From the NCBI RefSeq assembly GCF_016808095.1, contig NC_068976.1, forward strand, positions 29,496,871 to 29,560,870: 64,000 bases of DNA. Direction: 5' to 3'. Made by a program: the position numbers and the translations under genes. Positions 49,261 through 64,000 of this stretch are shown piece after piece. Every line of letters begins with the position of its first letter. Position 1 is the stretch's first letter. This DNA is from Vigna angularis (lineage: Eukaryota > Streptophyta > Magnoliopsida > Fabales > Fabaceae). The notes beneath the pieces were generated by a model. The model was not told the origin of the DNA and ran no database searches. It was given only the letters and a program-made list of their open reading frames with translations.

Positions 49261-51530
49261 ACTCAATCATTGAGTCAAATCATACTAGAGTTATACAATT
49301 AATAATTTTAACATATCTAAAATTTAAAAACAATGCAATTAATTTTTCTTATCTATGAACTAAAACAACTCAAAAATCCTAAAATATTATCAAACCTATA
49401 AGTTTTAACCACTTCTAAAAAAAACAAATATAATCAAATGTCATTATAACCATTGATTAATATAAAATTTTATAAAAAACCCAAATACCATAAGTAAGTT
49501 AAAAATACTTACATACAAAAAAAACATAAAAATTAAATAAAAAGAAATAATTAATTTATTCTAAAAAAACCTGATCCAACAATATTAAAGATTCGTCACA
49601 AAATCACTCCATTGTAATTTATTATTCAATTACTTAACTTTAAAAATGCAAATAAATATCCATATATAAAGTGTGTATGACAATATATTAAAGGGAGCCT
49701 CAATATTTATTTCTTCACAAGAAATCATGAAGATTCAAATTTAAAAGAGATAAATTTATGTTTTTGTAAATTATTGTTGCTGGATTTGATGGCATTTCGA
49801 TAATTTGACAAAGAGTCAGTCACCTTTTTTATAACTTAAATTTATTCATATATTTTTAAATAATTTAATTTAATTTTTATATTTTGGTCTTTCAATGAAA
49901 ATGCTCTCTCTCACTACGGTCTATCAAAGAAACACACCCTTTTGAATTTAAGTTTTTCTTTCTTTACCAACGTACTCATCTTTAGTTTTATTTTATTGAA
50001 TAATTATTTTCTATAATTCAATTTTTTAAAAATATATATTTAAAATGTTTCTAAATCAAAACTTATATTTGAACGACTTAAAATTATATTTTGTCTTTAA
50101 TATTATTTGAATACTTGTAATGTTATTTTTGAGACATTTAACAATAAAATTGAAATTAATCTTATTTTTAATCTCTAAATTAAGTAAAAATTTATGATTA
50201 CTAAGAAATTATAGTTGTACATTAAATATATTTTTGCGTTGGTTTTTATATTTGTATTTATGTAAGACATAATATTGTTTTCCTTGGTGTGACCATATAA
50301 TAATCAAGGTTTTTATAATTTTTTATGACATTTTAGTAATTTGTTAGGCAGCTTCTATAATATTTGTGCATTTTTTTTACAGTATATTATAGTTAATTAT
50401 GTCATCATTTATTCTTTTGAAATCTGTTTTATTGATATTTGAACTGAGGAAAAAAAAAATACTATTCTTATTTTTCAAATAGGATGTATTATATTCTGAA
50501 TGTAGATCTACAGTTTTTTTGTGTCATAAATGTTATGTTACAAATAGCTTTAATTTTTGGTTGTACATATCTAGAAATAATTACATTATATAAATAAACA
50601 TAATAAATAATACTAATAATTTTGTGCATGTAGCTTTAATGAAAGATTATAAATACCACAAAAACCTAACTATATCCTTTCATTTAAGAGTTCTTAAACT
50701 GATATTGTCATATTGATTGTTGACTTTATATATAAGTAATTAATGGATTCTTCACATCATGAAGACTCCAAAATTATTCATGAAATCAAATTTCAATGAC
50801 CTAAATGCTGATGCAATATGTGGTTTTGTCTTCTCTGTCATACTCTTCCTTTAAAAGGGATAGTTTAAAGTCAAAGAATTCTTGAAACTGAAAATTTTGG
50901 TTTTATTAATACAGTGAATCCTTTGAATTGAGTTTTATATAGAGTGAGTCCTTCTCCAACATAAGCATATCTAAATTTCTCAACCTGAATTTATAGAAGG
51001 AAAACAAACTAAGAACATAAAATGTTACCCTATATCAGTTATCATTATAAAACCTATCCTTTCATATCAGTATCAGTTATAAGTAAATGGTAAAGAAATG
51101 TAGTAACTTTCAACAGAATACCACAATAGATATTTTTCTTCTATTTTTTTTACAAGAAAACAGAATGACATCTTAGCACATGCCAGAACAAAAATACTCT
51201 TGTTTCTCTCTTTTTGGTACTGAACAAGTTAATTTGCAGTGAATATCCAACAAAACAATATATTATATGCTGTGCCTAAAACATCCAATGAATGGAATAC
51301 CAATTGTTTGAGCAGCTACGAAAATCAAATATGGGGGCAGCCATAATTTTACAAACTAAATACCAGTTCAGAGAAAGCCCTGTGTACATGTGAAATGAGA
51401 GTAACTCAAGCAAAAAAGCCTTAGGCCATAACACTGAAATTCCCCAAAAGGGTAAATTTTGCAAAGCATCATTCAGGACAATTGGTACACAACATTTGCT
51501 ACATGATACTAAGAATGTCTTCCCTTGAAA
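49261..51530. other. AT-rich intergenic region and presumed MSR1 3' flank
   Basis: No gene recognised. The region next to 51530 probably includes the 3' untranslated region of the gene on the - strand. Confidence 0.4.
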
Positions 51531-54372
51531 CTAACAGTAACAAGAATAGGCAAAGTGATTTTTCTTGGAGACATAATGGGACAAGAAACTGGAGGCAGAA
51601 GCAGATGAATCTGGAATATTAGCAGGAACCAGTATCTGGGATTTACCAGACCCAATTCTCTTACCAGCTACATTTGCATAAAATAGACCTGAAATTGCTG
51701 GTACAAAAACATCACTCTCAGAACTAATGTAAAAGTCAATCACTTTCTCCAACTCAGAATCTTCAGATTCTAGGAACTTTTTCTTCTTATCTGCAGGTAT
51801 GATAGATTCCTGAAACAATTTGACAGAAAGTATGAAATTTATATCTGAACATTTAATAAACAAAGTTTGTGAATGTGAAGGTAAAGTAAGAACAAATATC
51901 TCACCTTTGTATATGTTTTAGGGAACAAATCCTTAAGAGAATCAAGGCTCTCATCCCACCTTGATTGTGTCACATAGATAGTAGTATCCTTCTCAAAACC
52001 AATCTTCCTCAGAAACATTGCAACTTCTTGTGCATTGAAGCAACTCTTCTCTTTACCATCACTTCCTTGGCATCCCTTCTTATCCAACATCTCAACCCTC
52101 AAATCTACAGCTATAAATTGGCCATCTGATTTTCGGCTTAAAGTTTTAAGTCTTTCCACCATTGAGTCAACAAGGTCATGTGTTTCTTGCTGCAACTCTA
52201 AGCTTTCATACATTGCTAAGCATGCAACAGAATCGGCATCGCTTTTTTCCCCTCCCTTCTTCATGTTTATTGAAGGAAAGTAAGTGGCAAGCCTCACACT
52301 CCCCTTTGATCTATAAATAGGTTCAACATGTTTGGCAATGTAGTCTTCTGTAACCCGATTTGGAACCTTCACGGCAGCGATTTTATGCTTTGATACATGA
52401 GAAGGAAGATCCTTTACCACTCTGACCACTCCTTCCATGCTTTTCATGAACACATCGACATCATAAATGTCCTCAAAGTTCCTGAGACATCTTATATTAG
52501 TTACATGCAAATGCTTTGTAAGCACAGTTTAGACTTATTTCAAATTGAGTTGAACAGTATGGTATTTAACAATGTTATGATTACTCTTAAAAAAGATGCA
52601 AAATTTACTCACACCCCTTTCACTCACTAATTTCTCCAACAATAGTAGAAATTGAAATAGGAGAAGCAATTTGCATTAACATTTTTTCCCTCAGCACTAA
52701 CCTCTTGTCACCAGGTTGGCTTCCTCTGATGTCAGGGATCACAAGTGTTGCCCCAAGACTACGAGCAACAAGCACTGCATCTGCTATCTGAACAAGGAAT
52801 TACCAGAAAGTTACATATATAATGTGGGAAGAAATAATTGAAATATTGGATTAAGAGGGGGGCATACATTTCTCATGATCAAACTTCATTAAGAGTTATG
52901 AGACAATAATACAGAACTAACTACTAACAATCAAAATTCTGGAAACTGACAGAGCAGCAAGCAAGACGGTTGATCATAAGAAAATTCAAAATCAAGAATA
53001 TTAGTTAGTCTGTTTTAGTTTTAGTTAGTTTTGTTTTCTGTCATTCATTTTGTTCAGTTTCTCTTTCTGTAGCCGCTATATCATAGGCTATATAGCTCCC
53101 TGCTTCTCTGTAAAAAACAACTTTTTAGTAACTCATCTTTTCAATATAGAACCGTTGACATGACTCTAATACCATGTTAAAAAATGAACTTTAAACCTAT
53201 CCTACCTTCTGAGACGAGGTTTGCATCCACACTTATATATTGTAAACTTATTATTAGTCAATGTGAGATTTCTAACAAATAATAGAAATCAATATTAGGC
53301 ATTAAGGTAAAAGTTATAGATGAGAAGTAGATTAAACAACATATTGAGAGCATTGATCAATTAAAGACAGCAAGTAGGCCAAAAGCAAAAGGAAAGGATC
53401 ATCAATAGGAATGGTTTGATCCATTTTCGTAAGGAGAGGAGCTGATGTTTGAAAAATAGCTGCAACTATCTTTACATAACTTATACATACGCAACTCTTC
53501 AATGAGACGAGCAATTGTTGAATGTTACCTGAGATATATGGTACTCCGGGCCATTGGTTAATGAAAAGGTAACAAACCCATCAGTCTGCTCCACGTTGCT
53601 GTCTGAAAGTCATTGCCAAAATATTCATTAAAACCGACAAAAAAATGGAACACAGGTATCACTTTCTAGTACACGACATAAGTTCCTCGAATATTTGCAA
53701 GGCCTTAAAATCAAATTTTACCTTCAGATGGCTTAACCCAACAAGGCTTTAACTCATCAGCATCTCCCTTCCAAATCCCTATGTTCTTTCTAACATGAGT
53801 AGTCTCAAAGTTTGTACTGTCAAAGCTGAAATCGTCTGCTCCAGGTTGTTTATCCTACAGAGGAAAAGGTCATTGAAATAAGTTCGTTATAATTATATTG
53901 ACAAATCACAAGAGGAATAATTAGTCATAAGAAATATGCATTAGAAAATAACTAGAACATGTACTGAACTGAAATCGCTCTTTTTTCTTTCACACATAAA
54001 CTTTGTGAGGGAAGTCTGGCATTGAGGTACAAAAAATGGGCCAGAGCCTGATTAATTTATGAATTGTGACAATTAAGGATCTATCGTCTCTACAAAACCA
54101 ATCACAACACGGGTTTCACCTGATCCTTGAGTTTCATTCAGTTCATTGTGATACCAACCCAGATCCCTGGCTACTTGTTTGACAGTAACAATTCAGAGTA
54201 CCCAATGAAATGAAGTGGTGTGTGTAATGCTAGAGACAGCAATGAAAAAGAAGGAGCAAGAATTTCTTACATCAACAGCATCAAAATGGTCCCTTTTGAT
54301 CATGTGTATGAGCATGACGAACATTGTGAGGGTGAGCACACCCGCCACCACTTGCCTTAAATCCACTCCCAT
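51531..54372 (-). CDS. MSR1: Protein MANNAN SYNTHESIS-RELATED 1-like (plant O-fucosyltransferase-like family)
   Basis: Golgi type II membrane protein of the plant GDP-fucose O-fucosyltransferase-like superfamily; MSR proteins promote glucomannan synthesis. Exons in transcript order: 54372-54271, 53854-53722, 53602-53529, 52787-52702, 52481-51905, 51809-51531; 1251 bp, 416 residues, all GT-AG. The N-terminus MGVDLRQVVAGVLTLTMFVM and following LIHMIKRDHFDAVD give a short cytosolic tail and a signal anchor at about residues 8-26. Then come FETTHVRKNIGIWKGDADEL, CWVKPSE, TDGFVTFSLTNGPEYHISQI, ADAVLVARSLGATLVIPDIR, GSQPGDKRNFEDIYDVDVF, a KGSVRLATYFPSINM segment, GQFIAVDLRVEML, FLRKIGFEKDTTIYVTQSRW and a C-terminal SGLFYANVAGKRIGSG. 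The length matches the family (about 420). A 741-bp intron (52788-53528) holds repeat-like sequence. Enzyme activity of this clade is not directly established. Confidence 0.92.
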
Positions 54373-54399
54373 GATCTGAGCCTGCTCTTTTGCTGCAAA

Positions 54400-55940
54400 G
54401 GGTGTCTTTCAATGAATCTGGAAAAAATATCTAAATGGGGAAGGATCAGAATTGAGAATGAGTAGTGAACTTAAAGTAGCAGTGAAACATGAAGACCCGG
54501 AAGAAAGGAAGCAGCTTTAGCAGCACATGGAGGTGGGGAACACAGTGTATGATACTGAGACAAAAACCCAAGTTGATGCAGTAACTATATGTATTATAAT
54601 AATTAGGGAGGAAAGAGAGAAAGAGTGAGAGTTTGTGTTTCCCTTACTTCATCACCGACACTATTACTGACAATGATGTTCTTCCTAAGATCTTACGTGT
54701 GTTTTCCTATATTTTTGTGTAAACTGCGATAAATGTTTTCACTTATTTTTTCACAGATTTCACAGAGAAAAAATATAATTTATAATTTAGTGTCATAAGT
54801 TAAAATATTTTAGTGTTATTTTAATAATATCAAATCGAGTTAGGTTTACTCACTGAACCATCAGATCAACTTTTCAGAACATAGACATTTATGAGAAATG
54901 TCCATCAATTAATTGATGGAGAAATACTCAATAAATTCTATTAAATGCTTTTAATTATTTAGAAGTAACGTTTATTCTTAATAGCATAATTAAATAATAA
55001 ATAATATAGCTGTTAATTATATGTAATTAGATTTTATGCAAAAAAATATAATTATTTAGAAAATTGTGTTAAATTGTTTCAATATTTACCTATGGTATGT
55101 GGTTCAATTAATATATCTTAAGACAAGTAATTACTATTCACTAAAAATCAATGGAAGCACGTTTTTACTTACCAATGTACAAAATATTGTATTTTATTAT
55201 TAATTCACACCCTTTTTATACACTGAAATATGAAATTTAGGAAAAAACGATTATCTTTAAGTTTTATTGTAATTTTGGTTCTCTTCATTTGGGGTATGAA
55301 TTTTTGAGAATTTTACTTTTTGCTAATAATTAATTTTTAATAGGGTTTACCGTATTTAAAAAAAAAAACTGTTGAAAAAACTTCAACCCGAGACTTTATT
55401 TAAAAGATTGATTTTGAACTATTTGTTGTAGTTAATCAAGTTTCTCTATTTTAAAATTAAATTATTCCATTCATTTATTTATAACAAAAAAAAAAACTTA
55501 AAGTTCTTTGTTTCTATTCACAACTTTCACGAATTCAATTAATTAAATGGTTTGAAACTTTTTATTCTAAAAAATTACCAATCAAAACATAAAAAAGTTA
55601 AATAAAATAAACAATTTATCTTCTCTTTTAGTCTTGAATTTTGCATCATTTGAAGTTTACTGGTTTACTTCTATTTACTAAAACTTATGACCTCTAAAAT
55701 TTAAAAATTAACCCATGTTATAAAGTTCACACAAGTTTACATTTTTTAGAAGAAAGAATGAGACTTAAAAATATTTTAGATATGAAAACATGTAATTAAT
55801 TTAAAAGGTTAATTAGCAAGAAATTAAATATAATCTTTGCTTTAATGTTTATTAGATGCAATAATTTTGATATATATAAGATCTGGGAGCATAAAAGAAT
55901 ATGCATGATTAAGATCCTTGGCATGGTGGTAGTTTAAGAA
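54400..55940. other. MSR1 upstream region and AT-rich spacer
   Basis: 54380-54650 is less AT-rich and probably contains the leader and promoter of the - strand gene. Beyond that the sequence is AT-rich with no gene seen. Confidence 0.4.
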
Positions 55941-56399
55941 GATAGGTGTTTAAAAAATGACATGTATTTTAAAATGTGAATGATAATTGATGCCAACGCA
56001 GAGATGGTGAAGTAGTTTGATTGGAATCTGGTATTTGGCATAGCATGGTGAGGAAAGAGCCGTTAATAACAACAAATGAGTAATTAATTCTATATTGTTG
56101 TTCGGTCTCAGCTCCAGATCCGAAGCCATTGGCCACACATTGTGAAATATCAACTTTGAAAACTACTTCTCGTTCCAATCAAAATATGTTACCCTGTCAA
56201 AATAAACTTTCTTTTTTCTTTTTGTTATAAATGTGAAACATTTTCTAAGATTAATTCTCTCACAAAAAGTTGGCTGGTCGTTTTTCTATTAAGGAATTCT
56301 TCTTATTGTATTTTTTATTCACAATGGAAATATTATATATATATATTTATTGTTGTTAGAAAAATATGTAATAATCTTAAAAATTAAATTTTGAGTTTA

Positions 56400-56970
56400 G
56401 TTTTGTAACATCCTACTTTAATACAATAGATCTACATGTGTAGATTCATCTACCAATTCATCTATTTCGTTCTCACCTCTCTAGAACAACTGAAAATACT
56501 GTATCCCTAAGCTTACATCATTTAGGTGATTATCGCACAATAGATAACACAAAAAAGTAAAGGTAAGCTAAACTACAAACAATTAATGATATATATATAT
56601 ATATATATAAACATTTAAACATTATACAATGATACACATTTCACACCAAATGAATAAACATTTTATGCATGACAATACTTTGATTGGACTGTCCAAACTT
56701 AGAATGAATGTTGAGTTATGAAAGGTTATGCACTTGTAGTGGCCATTACTGTTTTGCAAAGTCTTGCCAATTGAGTTCCACCCTACCACCCATTACAATG
56801 TTAGTTTGTATCGCGTCATAAGTCATATTGGAATCACCTAGACTAAGACCTCCTGCTACTCTCACCACATGCGTCAAATCTATCTATAAAAAAATGTATG
56901 ACAATTAGAGTGTCAGGATAACCCTTAAAACTATTATATATTTTCATATATCTCTATATGAAAATATTTT
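56400..56970. repeat. LTR-end relic (TGTAACATCC type)
   Basis: TTGTAACATCCTACTTTAAT at 56403 resembles the TGTAACACCCCAAAAT end at 63223. The words GACTAAGACCTCCTGCTACT and CTCACCACATG (about 56840-56872) correspond to 63773-63802. Both copies are in the same orientation. A diverged fragment of the same LTR family is the best reading. Confidence 0.5.
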
Positions 56971-57301
56971 ATATATATATATATATATTTATTATTGTTA
57001 GAAATATATGTAATAATCTTAAAAATTAAATTTTAAGTTTAGTTTCGTAATTAAATTTAAAAACTAAAAATATATTTAACATTTAAATATATCTTATCTT
57101 CCATGTAAAATTTCTACACCACATTTCATATCAAATATTTGTATATTGAATTTGTGATAGATATTTAAATTGGTCTAATAGTAAATAATACTATAGTCTC
57201 ACCATATAACAAATCATTATAAGACGAGTTTTTAAATAACTATACGATATTATATTAAGGAGTAAAGTAAGTTTTCTAATATAATATAAATTTATCTAAT
57301 T

Positions 57302-57340
<39 letters not shown>
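56971..57340. repeat. AT-rich DNA with two short (TA)n tracts
   Basis: TA runs at about 56972-56989 and 57304-57339. A further short TA tract is at 56589-56609. No gene. Confidence 0.7.
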
Positions 57341-59571
<2,231 letters not shown>

Positions 59572-59883
59572 GGCTTAATACCCTATTTTGTCCTCAGTTT
59601 CGTTCGAAAATGTCAAATTAGTCCATCTTTTAAAAAATGCGTCAATTACGTCCTCACTTAATAAAATTTGCATCAATTAAATCCCTTCCGTTAAATCCGT
59701 ACAAACGGCGTTAATTATCTTGATGCAAAATAATTAACGCCGTTTGTACGGATTTAACGGAAGGAATTTCATTGATGCAAATTTTATTAAGTGAGGACGT
59801 AATTGACGCATTTTTTAAAAGATGGACTAATTTGACATTTGTGAGCGAAACTGGGGACAAAATAGGGTATTAAGTATTAAGCC
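59572..59883. mobile_element. Fold-back Mutator-type MITE, copy 2
   Basis: A 312-bp near-perfect palindrome starting GGCTTAATACCCTATTTTGT and ending in its reverse complement, with an extra TATTAAG before the final GCC. Identical 9-mers TACTTATTA flank it (59563-59571 and 59884-59892), the expected Mutator-like target duplication. Same family as 20394-20688 but inserted in the opposite orientation, as the loop sequence is reverse-complemented. No coding capacity. Confidence 0.92.
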
Positions 59884-59892
59884 TACTTATTA

Positions 59893-62603
59893 AAACAAAA
59901 TGGATAAAATGAATACAATAAATATATATATTAAATGTAACTAACTTACATAATACTTTAAGTCTATATCTATAGATTTTAGAGACTTGGATTAACACCA
60001 ACTTAATTAGAACTAAATTGATAGTGATTATCCGTTTATTCAGTTTTTCACTAATTGGTTCTTTAGATGTTTCTGACCAGTGGAATTATCCGATCTTAAG
60101 TTGATAAAACAATCATACTATATGCAAGAAAGTTATATTTTATTTAATTATAATTAAGTACATTTATAACTCAAGTATACACATTTATTAACTTGATTGT
60201 GTACGTTGTATTATATGGTTAAATGCTTTTCAAATTCAATGCATTAAATTAAATGCATATTTAACTGCAAACAAACAATACAAATACAAATTATTGTCTT
60301 TTCATGATTAATATAGAAATTATTCTTTCCTTACAACTAACATAGAAATCGAATTTCCTTAAAACAAACATGGAAATCAAATTTCCCAAAAGCAAACCAT
60401 TACATTTAAAAAGTAATATTTTTTTCTATAGATACATCTAATTATTTCTCTTTGCAATATTTCCATCAAAATAAGAATTTTCAACTACTAAAATTTCAAA
60501 AATCTTAAACGCATTATATTTTTTTTCCTTCTTAAAGTCGTATTATTATAATACGAAGTTGTATTGTAAACACGATTTAGTTAAAAATAAATTATAATCC
60601 AATACTATTACACATGACTTCAATCTAGTTGGAAAAAAAAAATCTTAAAGTTTATCCCTGTCCTGTGTTTCATCGCCTGAAAATATGGTACATATCATAT
60701 TATATCATATTATATTATATTATTCTCATCTTACACATTTTATTATTATTTCTATTAATGGTAAAAATTCTAAATTTATTTAATTTCCTATTTCTAGTAC
60801 TCTCTGTTTATGTAACATTGTTACTAGAATCATCCATCAAAATTGCACTTCAATTTTTCATCCTAAATTAATATATATATATATATATATATATAAGTAC
60901 AACCATTATAACATAAGAACAAAAATACATAAATACCATTTAGTGAAACTGAAGAAAAGGCAATTATGTTTATAGAAAATGAAATTGATGGTTAACATAA
61001 AATTATGCCAATGAAATATTATTATAAAGTGGATAGTAACAAACGACATGTGTAGCAGTTGTCATTTGTTTGTAAGTGAAGACAATATTAGTTTTTTTTT
61101 TTAAAAGAAAGGAACAAAGAAGTGGAAGAGACAAGAAATATATGTTATTTGGCTATGTGTTAGAAAGTAGTAAGGCATTTAAATAGCATGAGTGCGGTTT
61201 GGTATAGATAATGGAAAGATATGAAAGATGAATATGTGAATAAAGAAAACAGGAAAAAAGAAAGAATTTTTCAAGCTGAAATATGTTTAAATGCATCTTC
61301 AAAATTTAGTTTAAATATGTTTTTTTTATAATAGTAATATTAAAAGAAGGAAGAAGACAAATTTATTAGTAATAAATAAAATTCTCTTACTTTTTCTTGA
61401 TTTCTTTTTCAACCAATCAATCTTTCTCATAATTAATTTATTTTCTTCTTTTCTTTTTTCTATTTACCAAATGGAACATTATTTTAATTTTTTTTCAGAT
61501 ATATGAAAAAAAATTATATAGAAAAAAAAGTGAATTCATCTCTTAACATACTTTATTAGTACTTTCTAAATAATTTTGATATTATCTTAATAAATAAATG
61601 ATTATGATCAATTCAACTTTACAAATTTAACTTATTATTCTACTTCGTTTATATATTATAATCTTACATATTTTTATTTTTAATTGATATGGAATCTCTA
61701 ATATATAAATCAAAAAAATTTAAACCAAAATTAATATGAATTTTTTTTTAGTTGAGATAAATCGATACGTGTTTAATATTTGTATATCTGGTGAAAGTTA
61801 AAATACTTTATTAAAAAGTTAAAATTTAATATATTTGATTTGTTTTATATAAATAATTGAAAAATAAACAATTTAAAGTCATTGTATTGAAATTTTGGAT
61901 AAATAATAAATTTTTGTAGAAATATAATATGAAGTCATTTTTAGTTTTTAAATAAAAGCAAATATAAATAACTCTTAGAATCAAGTTTTTGTTGGGACGT
62001 TGAAATTTTCTTTCTTGTTTTTTTATCAATAATACTTAAATAAGTAACATTAGGATTTATTAAAACTTTCTAGCAATTCATGGTTACTAAGAAATGAGTC
62101 TAAGGAATATGCATTGAATGTATTAAACAAAATCTCTTTTTTCTTACAAACAATCTTGGGAATCTAATAACCAATTAGTGCGTTTAAATGAATGATTTGA
62201 AGAGGACAATTCACTTACATGTAGAATTTAATATAATTTATAACAAATATAAAAAGTTAAGCTAAAAGTTCTTTATCTTAATTTTGGTTTCAATTGTTTA
62301 ATTTGGTTTTCTTATTTTTCTTTAATTAAGTTTTAATTTTTTTAAATGATAATGAAATATTTTTGTTTATATTAACATTAATATTCTTATGTCACTTCAT
62401 AATATTTTCATTTTTTTAATTTTTAATTTTGAATATTTTTTATTTTTTTTGTCATATATTAATCATTGCAATGTCACGGGACAAAGTCAGTATATGTGTT
62501 GATAATAATGTCAGTCTTTATATTTAACATTTTAATTGAATTTAATTATTTTTTTAAAAAATAAGCAATGTTGTCTTTTTCGGTAAATTAGTAGTTAAAC
62601 TTA

Positions 62604-62652
<49 letters not shown>

Positions 62653-63222
62653 ATTTATACATAAAATCATTTCAACTAAATATTCAAATTATTTTTTTTA
62701 ATTGAAATTTTAAAAATACCATTTTTAAACTTATGATGTTTTTAAAATATTAAAAATATAAATTAAAATTACACTTGTAATTCTTAAATTTTAATATTTG
62801 AAATTATTTAAAAAATTATATTTTCCTTTATTTAAAAAACTGTATTTGAAATAATTTAAAAAATGAATTTTTTCTTTGTTTTAAAAATTGTATTTCAAAT
62901 ATTAAAAAATTAAAAATCATAAATCTCACTTTACATTTACATTTTTAATACTAAAAAAATTATAAATTTAAAATAGATATTTTTTTTTAATTTCAATGAA
63001 TGGAAAGTTGTGAATACACGAGTAGGAGTATGCATAAGAGATTCATGTGAAGTTGAAGTATTGACTTGATTTTCTTGTATGAAATGGAGGTATTCAATCT
63101 TTTCATATGACTTTAACTTTAATTGATAGAAACATTTTTTTAACCTCCTTATGTCAAAGACCAAATATTTTGAAGACGAGACAAGATATTTGTAAGTAGT
63201 TTAAGAATACTCTATAGTTATT
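59893..63222. other. AT-rich intergenic region
   Basis: No gene recognised. It holds (TA)n tracts at about 60870-60895 and 62610-62647 and short ATATT/TATCA iterations near 60696-60725. Open frames here (such as 60629-60871 and 61826-62029) are A/T-biased and unrecognisable. Confidence 0.45.
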
Positions 63223-64000
63223 TTGTAACACCCCAAAATATAAAACATCTCACACCCAAATTTATTTTATTAATAAAGAAAACATCGTACAATATTACAA
63301 TCCTCCATTTAGGAGTAACATAGTTCACACTAGAAATACATTATATTTTCACACATAAATAAAACACTCTTAATTTTATTTTATTTTTTTCTTCTTAAAC
63401 TATTCTTCATTTTTCTGCTGCTTCCTCCTTCACTTGAATTGGTTCAGACGTCGTTCCCTCATCTGCTCCCGTATAACAAAAACATTATACGATCATCGCA
63501 AAATAAGATTTTTCCGGCACAAACAAACAAGTAAGGGTGAGCTACCATGCAAAGTTCAAAGAAAAGCATGACACTATTATTACACATAATACATTCACCA
63601 AAAATTCTAGTAAGATGCAATTATCATACTAGACTCTATTATCCGGATATAATGTTGATGGAAGTCTCGGGTGGTCATGCACTTGTGGTGATTTCAACAA
63701 CAAATTTTTTTTGGCCAAATAGAATATATCATATCACCCACAAGGTTAATCCATTAATGTCTATAAACATAGACTAGGACCTCCTACTACTCTCACCACA
63801 TAACACATCCTTCTCTAATTGAGACTGGAAAATTATTAGAGTTTTAGGATCACCACCAACAACAGGACCCTCAACATCAACATATACACTAATACCATGC
63901 CAATTTAGAGTCTCTCCCCGAGACTCATACTATATTTCAAATGAATAATTTCATATCAAACATCACAATAAACATTCATAATAGAATTCATACAAGATAA
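63223..64000 (-). mobile_element. LTR terminus of a retrotransposon running off the window
   Basis: TGTAACACCCCAAAATATAA at 63223 is, on the - strand, the common GGGGTGTTACA 3' end of plant LTRs. The sequence inward (ATACGATCATCGCAAAATAA, then AAGTAAGGGTGAGCTACC at about 63530) shares word order with 3157-3220 of the intronic LTR. The other end lies beyond base 64000, so element size and coding content are unknown. Confidence 0.55.

Noticed and set aside
53000..53260. Separate gene in the large MSR1 intron
   Set aside because: Sequence resembles dispersed repeat remnants and contains no coherent coding frame.
55950..56178. Two overlapping - strand frames of 67 and 69 codons
   Set aside because: The segment is less AT-rich than its surroundings and could be a gene fragment, but I recognise no family and see no splice structure.

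Overview
This is a stretch of plant nuclear DNA, very probably from a legume and plausibly Vigna or a close relative. The protein-coding exons match dicot families, introns are GT-AG and AT-rich, and several repeats carry the CCGAACG / CGAGCG words I associate with Phaseoleae repeats. The species call is inference; the plant call is secure.

Four protein-coding genes can be reconstructed exon by exon with intact reading frames. (1) Bases 2-6274, + strand: an MTPC4/ZnT9-type cation efflux protein whose 5' end lies outside the window and whose tenth visible intron carries a roughly 2.3-kb LTR-like insertion. (2) 8770-10370, - strand: cytosolic ribosomal protein L7 (uL30), 243 aa, with a leader intron and telo-box/site II promoter words. 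(3) 28455-42386, + strand: an ACA9-type autoinhibited plasma-membrane Ca2+-ATPase with 33 exons and 1103 aa, including one apparent GC-AG intron. (4) 51531-54372, - strand: an MSR1-type (MANNAN SYNTHESIS-RELATED) Golgi O-fucosyltransferase-like protein, 416 aa. There is also a tRNA-Lys(UUU) at 45717-45789. These genes look unrelated in function; I see no cluster or operon logic.

Between the genes lies transposon-rich DNA. I recognise a 665-bp hAT-type MITE with a perfect 8-bp target duplication (16580-17244). Two copies of one fold-back MITE lie in opposite orientation with 9-bp target duplications (20394-20688 and 59572-59883). A CACTA-like element carries a broken UDP-glucosyltransferase fragment (about 14330-15995). 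A recent non-autonomous LTR retrotransposon on the - strand (22154-27123; 374-bp LTRs with five differences) has an interior made largely of several tandem arrays rather than gag-pol. Degraded LTR relics occur near 44.6, 48.4, 56.4 and 63.2 kb.

Gene fragments or pseudogenes: a MED26-like first exon (20044-20280), a PIF1/Helitron-type helicase remnant (43258-44349, - strand), a CDR1-type aspartic protease 3' fragment (46382-46916, - strand) and the UGT72-like piece inside the CACTA-like element. The last 9 kb is AT-rich, with several (TA)n microsatellites, one about 115 bp long.

The most unusual object is the 22.2-27.1 kb retrotransposon with its 54-, 50- and about 65-bp tandem arrays. I found no evidence of a new defence, toxin or biosynthetic system. 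Exon boundaries were placed by hand from splice consensus and family knowledge; no alignment or database search was run.
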